Shown here: positions 9,549 through 18,177 of the stretch, one piece after another
How positions within the stretch are numbered: the first letter of the stretch is position 1
Layout: every line of letters starts with the position of its first letter
Assembly: GCA_024398055.1 (NCBI GenBank)
Contig: CP073749.1
Coordinates: 2,356,594 to 2,420,593 of the forward strand
Origin: a bacterium SCSIO 12741
Lineage (GTDB): Bacteria > Bacteroidota > Bacteroidia > Flavobacteriales_G > Salibacteraceae
Length of the DNA: 64,000 bases
Direction: 5' to 3'
Notes under the pieces: generated by a model
What the model was told of the DNA's origin: nothing
The model's input: only the letters and a program-made list of their open reading frames with translations
Database searches by the model: none
Program-made: the position numbers and the translations under genes

Positions 9549-10712
9549 ATGGAGCTGTCGATTTATTTTAAGCAAATTGAATTTTACAACTCGGAGTATA
9601 CTCCCGAGGACTTGGGTTCAACTATTGCCTTGTTTAATGATGGGGAAGACTTCCCTAATCCAGCAGACTTTGATATTGTTCTAATCGGTGTTCTCGAAGA
9701 TCGCTTGTCCATTAACAATAAAGGTTGCGCTGAGGCCCCGGATGCCATTCGTAAGCAGTTTTACAAGCTGAAGAACAATTGGGAGGATTGCAAAATTGCC
9801 GATCTCGGTAATATTCAACCTGGAGAATCTGTAGAGGATACCTACTTTGCTGTTCGTCAAGTAGTGGCGGAATGTGTTAAAATGGGAACCTTGCCGGTAA
9901 TCTTAGGAGGAAGTCAGGACTTGACCTTTGCCAACTACCAGGCTTATGAAGAATTGGAGCAGGTGGTAAATATTGTATCCATCGACAACCGATTTGATCT
10001 CGGAGATGTAAATGAATCCATTTCGTCTCGTTCCTTCTTAAATAAGATCATTCTTCATCAACCCAATTATTTGTTCAATTATAGCAATTTGGGTTACCAG
10101 ACCTACTTCACTTCATTGGAAGAGCGTCAATTGATGGAGCGCTTATATTTTGATGTGTATCGTCTTGGAGAGGTGAAAGCAGATATTCGCGAAGTTGAAC
10201 CGGTGGTGAGAAATGCCGATGTGCTGAGTTTCGATATTTCAGCTATTCGATTCGCTGATGCTCCCGGGAATAAGAACACCACTCCTAACGGATTTAACGG
10301 GGAAGAGGCTTGTGCCATAACTCGTTACGCTGGCTTGAGTGATAAGCTATCGTCCATCGGATTCTATGAATTGAATCCTTCGGTAGATCAAATGGATCAG
10401 ACTTCTTTTTTAGTCTCTGAAATGCTTTGGTACTTCGTAGAAGGTTTCTACAACCGGAAATACGATACCATTAACCGGGATAAGAAAGAGCTTCTTAAAT
10501 ACATTGTAGCGACCAATACAGAGGCCAACGAAATTATCTTTTACAAAAACCTCCGCTCAGATCGTTGGTGGATGGATGTGCCCTATCCAGAAAGTAAACT
10601 TTCTCGCTATAGACGTCATCAGCTGGTGCCTTGTTCTTATCAGGATTACCAATTGGCATGCAACGATGAGGTTCCTCAAAAGTGGTGGAGAAACTACCAG
10701 AAACTGCATTAG
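9549..10712 (+). CDS. Arginase/formimidoylglutamase-fold protein with degraded metal site
   Basis: 387 residues resembling the ureohydrolase (arginase/agmatinase/formimidoylglutamase) family over its whole length: IGVLEDRLSINNKGCAEAPD near 46, PVILGGSQDLTFANYQAY at 116, SIDNRFDLGD at 144, DVLSFDISAIRFADAPG at 224 and GFYELNPSVD near 271. The residues that bind the two Mn ions in active members are partly lost: the His of GG(D/G)H is Gln123, the His of DAHxD is Arg148, and the second Asp of DxD is Ser231. Hydrolase activity is therefore doubtful. It has no signal peptide. It stands between topA and the porP/gld cluster and may serve that cluster in another role, such as binding or structure; this is inference. 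Confidence 0.85.
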   Translation: MELSIYFKQIEFYNSEYTPEDLGSTIALFNDGEDFPNPADFDIVLIGVLEDRLSINNKGCAEAPDAIRKQFYKLKNNWEDCKIADLGNIQPGESVEDTYFAVRQVVAECVKMGTLPVILGGSQDLTFANYQAYEELEQVVNIVSIDNRFDLGDVNESISSRSFLNKIILHQPNYLFNYSNLGYQTYFTSLEERQLMERLYFDVYRLGEVKADIREVEPVVRNADVLSFDISAIRFADAPGNKNTTPNGFNGEEACAITRYAGLSDKLSSIGFYELNPSVDQMDQTSFLVSEMLWYFVEGFYNRKYDTINRDKKELLKYIVATNTEANEIIFYKNLRSDRWWMDVPYPESKLSRYRRHQLVPCSYQDYQLACNDEVPQKWWRNYQKLH

Positions 10713-10768
10713 CCCCAACTGTGGATTAATCTTTTAAGTACATCCTAATAGCCTGACGGCCAGTAACT

Positions 10769-10778
10769 GCGATTCGGA
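10769..10778 (+). other. 10-base leader element shared with the second porP/sprF gene
   Basis: GCGATTCGGA occurs 16 bases before this ATG and again at 11972-11981, 15 bases before the second PorP/SprF ATG. The surrounding leader sequences differ. It may be a remnant of the duplication or a conserved translational element. Confidence 0.4.
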
Positions 10779-10794
10779 ACCAACATTAGCAGTT

Positions 10795-11811
10795 ATGAAA
10801 AACCTCTTAATTAGTACCCTGACGGTTTTGTTTGGATTCACAGCCAGTGCCCAACAAGAACCTCAATTTACTCAGAATTTTGCCAATCAACTTTTTGTCA
10901 ATCCAGCCTATGCCGGTGCCACTGGGTCCATTTGTGCCACCATGGCCTATCGCAACCAATGGATTGGCTTTGAAGGAAGTCCGAAAGACATGTTGTTCAC
11001 TTTACATGCACCCTTGGTGTTGTTCGACTCCGCCTCACAATTAAATCCGGCGATTGGATTTTCGTTTGTTCGCGACCGAATTGGCTTCCAGAGTATGTTG
11101 GGCTATAAAGTAGCCTTGACCAATCGTTTTTATATTCCTTATAAAGGATACTTGCATGTTGGACTTGGTGTAGGGGCCTATGGCGTTCATTTTGATTTTT
11201 CGGAAGCTCTATCTACAGATGGAGAATATGGAGCAGGTATCCGAGATGAATTTATCAACGCTCGTGATCAACATACTGATTATGGCCTGGACTTGGATCT
11301 CGGAGTCTATTACCGATCCTTTAAAGGAAACTTTCAGGCCGGTGCCGCACTGAAGCATTTAAACGGGTTAACAATTGATGGAAGGCAGTTTGTTCGGGAT
11401 TCCAATACCGTGCAAAGCAATCGTTTTCATCTGGCTCCCAATTTGACAATTCATGGATCTTATCAATTTAGAGGTAGGGGAGCCTGGTCCTTCGAGCCGG
11501 GTCTTTTGGTGAAAACAGAATTTCGGACCCTTCAGATTGATGCGTCTGTTCGTGCTATTTATCGTCAGTCTATTTGGGCAGGACTTGTTTATCGTTTTCA
11601 GGATGCTGTGAGCCCAATGATCGGCTATCAAATGAGAATGGGAAGAGGCTTGTTGAAAATTGGGGCCTCTTATGATATAACCACGAGTAGGCTCATTCAA
11701 CATAGCAGTGGAAGCTTCGAGTTATTCGCCAACTACTGCTTCAATCTCCCTCGGGAAGAAATGTTCACAAAAATCCATTCTGGTTATAGGGGTGTCTGGA
11801 AGATAAGATAA
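10795..11811 (+). CDS. PorP/SprF-family T9SS outer-membrane protein, copy 1
   Basis: 338 residues with a signal peptide (about 1-19, ending SAQ) and the hallmark N-terminal phrase QEPQFTQNFANQLFVNPAYAG. A series of amphipathic beta strands follows, ending in an aromatic-rich strand (GSFELFANYCFNL), as in the PorP/SprF family of outer-membrane barrels. Family members work with T9SS: SprF is needed to export SprB, and PorP associates with the GldK/N ring and with anchored partner proteins. The gene lies 186 bases before a second copy of equal length, both immediately upstream of gldK. Cotranscription with gldK is likely but not shown. Confidence 0.93.
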   Translation: MKNLLISTLTVLFGFTASAQQEPQFTQNFANQLFVNPAYAGATGSICATMAYRNQWIGFEGSPKDMLFTLHAPLVLFDSASQLNPAIGFSFVRDRIGFQSMLGYKVALTNRFYIPYKGYLHVGLGVGAYGVHFDFSEALSTDGEYGAGIRDEFINARDQHTDYGLDLDLGVYYRSFKGNFQAGAALKHLNGLTIDGRQFVRDSNTVQSNRFHLAPNLTIHGSYQFRGRGAWSFEPGLLVKTEFRTLQIDASVRAIYRQSIWAGLVYRFQDAVSPMIGYQMRMGRGLLKIGASYDITTSRLIQHSSGSFELFANYCFNLPREEMFTKIHSGYRGVWKIR

Positions 11812-11936
11812 GAATTACAAAGTCGTAAGGTTGGCTTATGAATAGGGCGCTGATTTGTTACCAAAGGATTGTTGAAATTTTACCCAACGCCCCAATTGGC
11901 TTGACAGTCTAATCCTATCAGTGGTGTTGAAAATTT

Positions 11937-11966
11937 TTGGATGCTACTAATTTTTAACTATTTTAG
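11937..11966 (+). promoter_or_regulatory. Promoter of porP/sprF copy 2 (and gld operon)
   Basis: TTG at 11937-11939, exactly 19 bases, then TATTTTAG (11959-11966), seven of eight matches to TAnnTTTG. The start point would be near 11972, about 25 bases before the ATG at 11997, leaving a short leader that carries the shared GCGATTCGGA element. Confidence 0.65.
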
Positions 11967-11971
11967 CAGCC

Positions 11972-11981
11972 GCGATTCGGA
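11972..11981 (+). other. 10-base leader element shared with the first porP/sprF gene
   Basis: GCGATTCGGA, identical to 10769-10778 and at nearly the same distance (15 versus 16 bases) from the start codon. By the promoter at 11937-11966 it would lie at the very 5' end of the mRNA. Confidence 0.4.
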
Positions 11982-11996
11982 GAAAATGGAGCAGGT

Positions 11997-13013
11997 ATGA
12001 TGAAGAGAATACTTTTTATATTTCTGATTTTTAGCGCATTAGGCGTAAAGGCTCAGCAGGACCCGCAGTTTACGCAAAACTTTGCGACACAACTGTATAA
12101 CAACCCTGCTTATGCCGGAATGAATCAGGCCATCTGTGCGACGGGTGTGTTTCGTCAGCAATGGATGGGGTTTGAAGGAGCGCCGAGAGATATTCTTTTC
12201 TCTGTTCATTCGCCAATCAAAATTTTTAAAGGGATTCCTCAATTGAATCCTGCGGTTGGATTTACATTCGTTAATGATGTAATTGGAGTTCAAAGTCTTA
12301 ATGGTTTTAAACTTTCCTTGGCTAACCGATTTGTATTACCAAACATTGGAAACTTGAGCTTCGGTATTGGACTGGGAGCGATGGGAGTTTCTTTTGATGG
12401 TAGTGAGTTTGTTACTCCTGACGGAAACGCTGCTAATGGTGGTGGTACCAATTCAACCATTGTTGACCCGAATCTTAACCCGAATGCAAATAGCCAGCAA
12501 TATGGTTTCGATATGGACTTAGGGTTGTACTTTAAGTCTGAAGACAAAAAGATTTTTGGTGGGGTTTCCCTTCAGCACTTGAATCAAAGTGCCTTGGAAG
12601 GTGAGGTCTTTAATAGTGGAGTAGTTCAAAGTACAAAGTATCAGTCACAGTCTCACATGTACTTCATTGGAGGATACAACTACGAATGGAATGCTGACTG
12701 GACCTTTACACCTACTGTATTCATCAAAACAGAATTCCGGACCATGCAGTTCGATTTGAATGTTCGTGCCCTATATAAAGAAATGGTATGGGGAGGAGTA
12801 TCTTATCGTTTCCAGGATGCAATTGCACCCATGGTCGGTTATCAGACCAGCGCCCTTGGACCAGGGATTGCTAAAATTGGAATGTCGTACGACATCACTA
12901 CACAGAAGCTGTCTAACTACAGCAGCGGAACGTTTGAAGTATTTGTTAACTACTGCTTCAACATTTCCATCCCACCCAAGGTTACAATTCACAAAAACCC
13001 TTTCTGGCTCTAA
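11997..13013 (+). CDS. PorP/SprF-family T9SS outer-membrane protein, copy 2
   Basis: 338 residues, the same length as copy 1, with signal peptide (about 1-19, ending KAQ) and the matching start QQDPQFTQNFATQLYNNPAYAG. The strands GLGAMGVSFDGSEFV, PTVFIKTEFRTMQFDLNVRA and WGGVSYRFQDAIAPMVGYQ have close counterparts in copy 1, so this is a tandem duplication that has diverged. The C-terminal strand GTFEVFVNYCFNI is typical for this barrel family. It sits about 105 bases before gldK and has its own well-formed promoter. This is the copy best placed to be the GldK/GldN partner; copy 1 may serve a different anchored partner (inference). Confidence 0.93.
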   Translation: MMKRILFIFLIFSALGVKAQQDPQFTQNFATQLYNNPAYAGMNQAICATGVFRQQWMGFEGAPRDILFSVHSPIKIFKGIPQLNPAVGFTFVNDVIGVQSLNGFKLSLANRFVLPNIGNLSFGIGLGAMGVSFDGSEFVTPDGNAANGGGTNSTIVDPNLNPNANSQQYGFDMDLGLYFKSEDKKIFGGVSLQHLNQSALEGEVFNSGVVQSTKYQSQSHMYFIGGYNYEWNADWTFTPTVFIKTEFRTMQFDLNVRALYKEMVWGGVSYRFQDAIAPMVGYQTSALGPGIAKIGMSYDITTQKLSNYSSGTFEVFVNYCFNISIPPKVTIHKNPFWL

Positions 13014-13040
13014 CATTTAGAAAGTTTCGCAATAATTTAC

Positions 13041-13048
13041 TTATTTTG
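13041..13048 (+). promoter_or_regulatory. -7 box upstream of gldK
   Basis: TTATTTTG, seven of eight matches to TAnnTTTG, about 70 bases before the gldK ATG. No TTG at the ideal -33 distance. It may give gldKLMN an own start apart from the porP promoter. Confidence 0.4.
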
Positions 13049-13118
13049 CGTTACATTAGGCGAGGTGTCTATGTATAAAACATTGAATATAAGTGTACTA
13101 AAATATAAAGGAGGTAAC

Positions 13119-14432
13119 ATGAAGAAGTTGCTGCTTTTTTCGTTGTCGGCGCTCCTGTTTGCCGGATGTTTTTCCGATGCAGGCGGTCAGCTGATTGGAG
13201 TACAGGATCGCGAACCCTGGTATCAACCAGATCCGTATGGAATGCTTTACATTCCACCGGGTAGTTTCGTTATGGGCCCTAATGATCAGGATGCCCCATA
13301 TTCCTATACATCTAAAGCAAAGACAGTTTCGATTTCACCATTCTATATGGATGAAACTGAGATTACCAATAACGAATATCGCCAGTTTGTTTTCTGGGTT
13401 CGCGACTCCATGGCTTACCGCATCCTAGGTGAAGAGGTTAGTGAAGAGGAGTACCTTATTACGGTTAACGAATATGAGGAAGACCTTGAGCCTCCTCGAA
13501 TTAACTGGGAATCGGAAATTGATTGGAATGAGCCTGAAAGCCGTGAAGCTTTGTCGGTTATGTTCCTTCCTGAGTACGAGCGTTTCTACGGCCGCCGTGA
13601 GTTGGATACCCGTAAGTTGATTTATGAATACTTCTGGATTGACTGGCGTGATGCTGCTCGTAAAAATCCTACCATCAATGGAGATGCTCTTCGTGAGCGT
13701 GGAATGACAGACCGTTCTGTGTTTATCCACAGAGATGAAATCCCTGTATACCCTGATACCCTTTGCTGGATTCATGACTTTACCTACTCGTTTAACGAGC
13801 CGTTGACCAATATGTACTTCTGGCACCCGGCTTACGATGAATATCCGTTAGTAGGTGTTTCCTGGAAGCAGGCTCGTGCCTTTAGCATCTGGAGAACTCA
13901 AATGCACAACGGTTACTTGTCAACGGTAGGTTCTTCTTACGTACAAGATTACCGTTTGCCAAACGAGTCTGAGTGGGAATATGCTGCTCGTGGTGGATTG
14001 GATTTGTCTCCTTATCCTTGGGGTGGTCCATATATCCGTAACACTCGTGGATGTTTCCTGGCCAACTTTAAGCCTTTGCGCGGTAACTACTATGATGATG
14101 GTGGAATTCACACCGTACCAGTAGTTTCTTATGAGCCAAATGACTTTGGACTGTATTGTATGGCTGGTAACGTAGCTGAATGGACTGCTACTGCCTACGA
14201 TGAGTCAGTATACGACTTCGCACACGATTTGAACATGGATTACATCTACGAAGCAAAGAATGATGATCCACCAGTTTTAAAAAGAAAAGTTATTCGTGGA
14301 GGTTCCTGGAAGGATGTTGGATATTACCTGCAAACCAGCACCCGAACCTACGAATATCAAGATACAGCTAAAGCCTATATCGGCTTCCGCTGTGTGATGA
14401 GTTACCTTGGGATGGGTAAGTCTCAGATTTAA
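13119..14432 (+). CDS. gldK: T9SS ring lipoprotein GldK (PorK)
   Basis: Outer-membrane lipoprotein that forms the periplasmic ring of T9SS with GldN. The start at 13119 gives a signal peptide with lipobox LLFAGC (Cys about 17) and is preceded by a full Shine-Dalgarno sequence (AAAGGAGG at 13107-13114), unusual among its neighbours. The longer frame from 13065 would bury the signal. The body is a formylglycine-generating-enzyme/sulfatase-modifying (FGE) fold: MLYIPPGSFVMGPND, PFYMDETEITNNEYRQFV, YPLVGVSWKQARAFSIWR, RLPNESEWEYAARGG, MAGNVAEWT and VIRGGSW. The protein has 437 residues. It is the first gene of gldK-gldL-gldM-gldN. Confidence 0.97.
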   Translation: MKKLLLFSLSALLFAGCFSDAGGQLIGVQDREPWYQPDPYGMLYIPPGSFVMGPNDQDAPYSYTSKAKTVSISPFYMDETEITNNEYRQFVFWVRDSMAYRILGEEVSEEEYLITVNEYEEDLEPPRINWESEIDWNEPESREALSVMFLPEYERFYGRRELDTRKLIYEYFWIDWRDAARKNPTINGDALRERGMTDRSVFIHRDEIPVYPDTLCWIHDFTYSFNEPLTNMYFWHPAYDEYPLVGVSWKQARAFSIWRTQMHNGYLSTVGSSYVQDYRLPNESEWEYAARGGLDLSPYPWGGPYIRNTRGCFLANFKPLRGNYYDDGGIHTVPVVSYEPNDFGLYCMAGNVAEWTATAYDESVYDFAHDLNMDYIYEAKNDDPPVLKRKVIRGGSWKDVGYYLQTSTRTYEYQDTAKAYIGFRCVMSYLGMGKSQI

Positions 14433-14482
14433 CAAGGCACGCAGGATTTAAGTAAAATAACTAAAAACAAACTTTAAGAATT

Positions 14483-15331
14483 ATGTCAGGAAAAAAAGGA
14501 GGATTGGCTCATTTTCTCTATGGAACAGTAAAGGGAAAAACCATTGTTAACATGTGTATGAGCCTTGGTGCAGCCATTGTAATTTTGGGAGCCTTGTTTA
14601 AAATTCAGCACTATCCAGGTGCGAGTGTAATGCTCATCGTTGGGCTTTGTACTGAATCTGCTCTATTTGCTTTGGGTGCTATCGAGCCACAACACTTGGC
14701 CGTTGATTGGTCTAAGGTTTATCCCGAACTGGCTCACACTGAGGACGAAGATGAGCTTGAAGAATTTGAGAGAAGCGAGGAAATCGGCGAGGCAGGTGAT
14801 GACTTGACCGTTACTCAGAAACTCGATAACATGCTTGAAGAGGCTAAGATCGGACCTGAATTGATCGAAAGTCTTGGCGACGGTCTACGTGGTCTTTCTG
14901 ATCAAGCAAAACAATTAACAGACATCTCTGATGCTTCTGCCGCTACTACTGATTACGTATCAAGCGTTAGAAATGCATCTGAGTCAGTAGATAATCTTTC
15001 TGATATCTACACCCGTGCGGCTGATTCTCTGTCAGGTTTGGCAGCTGAAACAAGCAACGGATCGGATATGGGTCAGCAATTGTCTGATATGTCTCGTAAC
15101 TTGGGTGAATTGAACGCGGCTTACGAAATGCAATTGAAGAGCGCTCAGGATACTCTTGAAAACTCTAAGAGCTACTTTACAGGTGTTGACAGCTTGTTGT
15201 CTGACTTGAACAACTCTGCAGAAGATGCACGCGTTTATGCTGAGCAAATGAACGAATTGTCTCGTAACATTAGCTCTTTGAACACGGTTTACGGTAACAT
15301 GCTTACTGCAATGAATCCGAACAACGCCTAA
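14483..15331 (+). CDS. gldL: T9SS/gliding motor protein GldL (PorL)
   Basis: Inner-membrane subunit of the proton-driven T9SS/gliding motor with GldM. The 282 residues hold two N-terminal membrane helices (about 22-40 and 48-66). The second contains Glu58 in VGLCTESALFAL, the position expected for the conserved proton-linked glutamate. A long cytoplasmic region follows, acidic first and then Ser/Asp/Leu-rich coiled coil (about 110-275). The gene lies 50 bases after gldK and 57 before gldM. Only one GldL is present here although GldM is duplicated. The family call is firm. Confidence 0.96.
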   Translation: MSGKKGGLAHFLYGTVKGKTIVNMCMSLGAAIVILGALFKIQHYPGASVMLIVGLCTESALFALGAIEPQHLAVDWSKVYPELAHTEDEDELEEFERSEEIGEAGDDLTVTQKLDNMLEEAKIGPELIESLGDGLRGLSDQAKQLTDISDASAATTDYVSSVRNASESVDNLSDIYTRAADSLSGLAAETSNGSDMGQQLSDMSRNLGELNAAYEMQLKSAQDTLENSKSYFTGVDSLLSDLNNSAEDARVYAEQMNELSRNISSLNTVYGNMLTAMNPNNA

Positions 15332-15388
15332 TTGACTAGGATAGGAACTCAATAGTAGATTTTAAAAATTAAAACAGGAGTTTAGAAA

Positions 15389-17050
15389 ATGTCATTAGGA
15401 GATTTGCCACCACGGCAGAAGATGATTAACTTGATGTACTTGGTACTTCTTTGCCTCTTGGCGATGAACGTATCCAAGGAAATCCTCCACTCGTTTTTGA
15501 TTATCAACAAAGGTTTGATCAGAACGACGGATAACTTCCAGCACAAAATTGAGGACACTTATACGCAGTTTAAAAAAGCGTATAATGATGACCCGAAAAA
15601 GGTTGAGAAGTATTGGAAGGATGCACAAACTATTAAGAACCAGTCCGACGAGATTGTTGAGCACATTGCTATGATCAAGGCCCGTTTGCTTGAGACTGCT
15701 GATCAGCAGCCTGAAGGTTACGGAGATACTGTTCATTTGGAATATGTTCACAGTTTGGACAATCAGGATGTAGGTGCCCAATTGATGATTGGACAAGAGC
15801 CTACCAATCCTTGTTCTGATAAAGAAACATGTGCCTTGGTTTTGAAGGCGAAGATTGAAGAATTCAATAATTCTATCGATCGTTTGTTTGCAGATGATAA
15901 GGCACTTGCTGATGAACTTAAGATTCCGTTGGAGCAAGTGAAGCAGCATGACAAAATGGAAAATTGGGAGATTGCTAACTTCTACCACCTTCCAATGGCT
16001 GCAACGATTACAAACTTGTCTCGTTTTCAAGCGGCTATTCGAAATACAGAAGCTAGTATCCTGAAAGAATTGATGAGTAACATTCGTGCGAACGACTTTG
16101 CCTTCGACCAGTTGCAGGTTCAGGTAATTCCACGTAACGGTACTTACATCACTCAAGGTGACTCTTTTATCGCCGATGTAGTGGTGGCGGCTTATAACAC
16201 AACTAAAAACCCAATTCTTCACACTACTACAAACGTGAGCGGTGGTTTTGATACTACCGATGCTAAGCGTCCTGAGGTTATTGGAAAGGATACTTCTAAC
16301 GTATACTTCGAAACTGAAGGTATCGCCTCTTACGGTGTGAAAGCTACTACTCTTGGTGAGCAAGAGTGGGGTGGGGTACTTAAGGTTATGAAGCCAGACG
16401 GAAGTTTTGTACACTACAAGTTTGAGCACAAGTACATGGTTGCTAAACCTTCCTTGGTAGTTGCACCTACTAAGATGAACGTATTCTACAAAGGTCTTGA
16501 GAACCCAGTTGACATTTCGGTTTCGGGTATTGCTTCTGAGAAGTTGTCTTTGACTGTAGAAGGATGCCAGGTTAAGCCTATTAACAAGTCTCAAGGTAAG
16601 TACGAGGTTATTCCAAGTGCTAAGTCTAAAGCTAAAGAAGTTAAGGTTTCTGTAAGTGCCATGATCGATGGTAAGAGACAGAGTTACCCAGCTCAGGTAT
16701 ATCGTTTGAAAACGGTGCCTAAGCCTATCCCTTACTTCAACGGTAAAACAGGTTCTGTTGACATGAAGAAGAGTCAGTTAGTGACTGGTAACTTCGTGAG
16801 TTCAAAACTGGATGACTTCCTGTTTGACCTGAAATACAAGACCGTAAGTTTTGAAATGTTCGTTTCTGTTGGTGGAAAGTCCCAAGCATACCGTGCAAAA
16901 GGTGGACGTTTGACCGGTGAAATGAAGAGTGTAATAAAATCCATGAAGCCTGGACAAACAGTGATCTTCCAAAAGGTGGTTGCCAAAATGGACCGCCCTG
17001 GAGCTCAGAACCGTCCACTTGATGGTAACATTATTATTCACGTAAAATAA
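15389..17050 (+). CDS. gldM: T9SS/gliding motor protein GldM (PorM)
   Basis: Single-pass inner-membrane protein with a large periplasmic shaft that links the GldL motor to the outer-membrane ring. The 553 residues begin MSLGDLPPRQKMINLMYLVL, with one helix (about 13-33) followed by helical and beta periplasmic domains; HDKMENWEIANFYHLPMAAT (about 190-210) and YRLKTVPKPIPYFNGKTGSV (about 440-460) are family landmarks. It is followed after seven bases by gldN. The very biased codon use points to high expression. A long open frame on the other strand here is a shadow of that bias. Confidence 0.97.
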   Translation: MSLGDLPPRQKMINLMYLVLLCLLAMNVSKEILHSFLIINKGLIRTTDNFQHKIEDTYTQFKKAYNDDPKKVEKYWKDAQTIKNQSDEIVEHIAMIKARLLETADQQPEGYGDTVHLEYVHSLDNQDVGAQLMIGQEPTNPCSDKETCALVLKAKIEEFNNSIDRLFADDKALADELKIPLEQVKQHDKMENWEIANFYHLPMAATITNLSRFQAAIRNTEASILKELMSNIRANDFAFDQLQVQVIPRNGTYITQGDSFIADVVVAAYNTTKNPILHTTTNVSGGFDTTDAKRPEVIGKDTSNVYFETEGIASYGVKATTLGEQEWGGVLKVMKPDGSFVHYKFEHKYMVAKPSLVVAPTKMNVFYKGLENPVDISVSGIASEKLSLTVEGCQVKPINKSQGKYEVIPSAKSKAKEVKVSVSAMIDGKRQSYPAQVYRLKTVPKPIPYFNGKTGSVDMKKSQLVTGNFVSSKLDDFLFDLKYKTVSFEMFVSVGGKSQAYRAKGGRLTGEMKSVIKSMKPGQTVIFQKVVAKMDRPGAQNRPLDGNIIIHVK

Positions 17051-17057
17051 TTAAGTC

Positions 17058-17909
17058 ATGAGGAATCTTGGATTAATCTTATCCCTTCTGTTTTGTCTGG
17101 CCTTGCTTGATGTGAGCGCGCAGCAGAGTACAGTATTGGATGGGGTATACGTAAAAGAAAACACCCCTTCAAGACGCGTTGTTCCTTACACCAGTCTTAG
17201 AGAGGCTGACGTAATGTGGTCAAAGCGTATTTGGAGACGGATTGATCTAAGAAAGAAGATGAACCAGGTGTTCTACTTCCCTGAAGAGCCAGCACAAGGT
17301 CGTAAGAACTTGTTCGACTACATCAGAGAAGCTATCCTGGAAGACGGAATTTTGACAGCATACGATCCAGGACCTCCTACAGATCCGGACGATATGTTTA
17401 CCCGTCCATTGACTCGTGATGACGTGTTGAAAAGAATGGTTAGTGAAACCGAAGTTGAGATTTATGACGAGTATGGTGATGTTACCGGTACTGAGATTGT
17501 ACGTGACACCGTTCGTTCGGCTCAAGTGAAGTTTTACGAAATGAAAGAAGAGTGGTTTTTTGAAAGACAACGCTCTGTAATGGATGTTCGAATTATTGGT
17601 ATTAAGCCAGTAATCGAAGTAGAGGGACCTGATGGAAACCCTACCTTGCAGGATATGTTCTGGATCTATTTCCCAGAGGCTCGTTACGTATTTGCTAACT
17701 CGGAAGTATTTAACCGGGTTAATGATGCGGAAAGACGGACTTACGAGGATATTTTCTGGAAGCGTCAATTCGAATCCACTGTGATCAAAGTTTCCAATGT
17801 GTACGATCGTCAAATCTCGGATTACAAAACCGGGTTGGACGCCTTGCTTGAGGCTGAAAAGATCGAGGAGACTATCTTCAATTTTGAACACGATCTCTGG
17901 CATTTCTAA
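17058..17909 (+). CDS. gldN: T9SS ring protein GldN (PorN)
   Basis: Periplasmic protein that binds GldK in the T9SS outer-membrane ring and contacts the GldM shaft. The 283 residues have a signal peptide (about 1-21, ending VSAQ), then LREADVMWSKRIWRRIDLRK (about 48-67), DDMFTRPLT, KFYEMKEEWFFERQRSVMDV and VIEVEGPDGNPTLQDMFWIY, all GldN landmarks. It lies seven bases after gldM and is followed by a strong terminator, so gldKLMN ends here. The paralogue at 19852-20702 has exactly the same length after frame correction. Confidence 0.97.
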   Translation: MRNLGLILSLLFCLALLDVSAQQSTVLDGVYVKENTPSRRVVPYTSLREADVMWSKRIWRRIDLRKKMNQVFYFPEEPAQGRKNLFDYIREAILEDGILTAYDPGPPTDPDDMFTRPLTRDDVLKRMVSETEVEIYDEYGDVTGTEIVRDTVRSAQVKFYEMKEEWFFERQRSVMDVRIIGIKPVIEVEGPDGNPTLQDMFWIYFPEARYVFANSEVFNRVNDAERRTYEDIFWKRQFESTVIKVSNVYDRQISDYKTGLDALLEAEKIEETIFNFEHDLWHF

Positions 17910-17930
17910 TACAGAGATAACCGCATAATG

Positions 17931-17967
17931 AAAAGCCCTGTTGGATATTCCATCAGGGCTTTTTTTT
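17931..17967 (+). terminator. Rho-independent terminator of the gldKLMN operon
   Basis: AAAAGCCCTG (17931-17940), a 13-base loop, CAGGGCTTTT and a run of eight T. It separates the first gldMN pair from the second. Confidence 0.93.
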
Positions 17968-18177
17968 GCTCCATTGGCAATAATTCGCTGATCCTTCGTT
18001 ATTTATATGGTTTCCCATTCGAATAAAACCAATTCATAGGATAGATACAGATTACCCAGCAACTGCCCTTTGGGAAGAGGGCAACTTCAATAGATTTTTC
18101 TCGCCTGGCCGAGGATACTCCTGACGAGCATCGGGGTTCCCAAAGCCGCTATTGTTAATCTTAAAAAGGAGTATGCT

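Noticed and set aside
13065-13118. Upstream in-frame GTG start for gldK at 13065
   Set aside because: It would bury the lipoprotein signal peptide; the ATG at 13119 has a full AAAGGAGG site and lipobox at the right distance.
15395-16594. A 399-codon open frame on the minus strand inside gldM
   Set aside because: It mirrors the strongly biased codon use of gldM; the translation has no domain, no signal and no promoter, while gldM is certain.
18064-18083. Hairpin TGCCCT...AGGGCA upstream of the second gldM
   Set aside because: Stem of only six bases with no T-run or conserved context; too weak to call a terminator or riboswitch.
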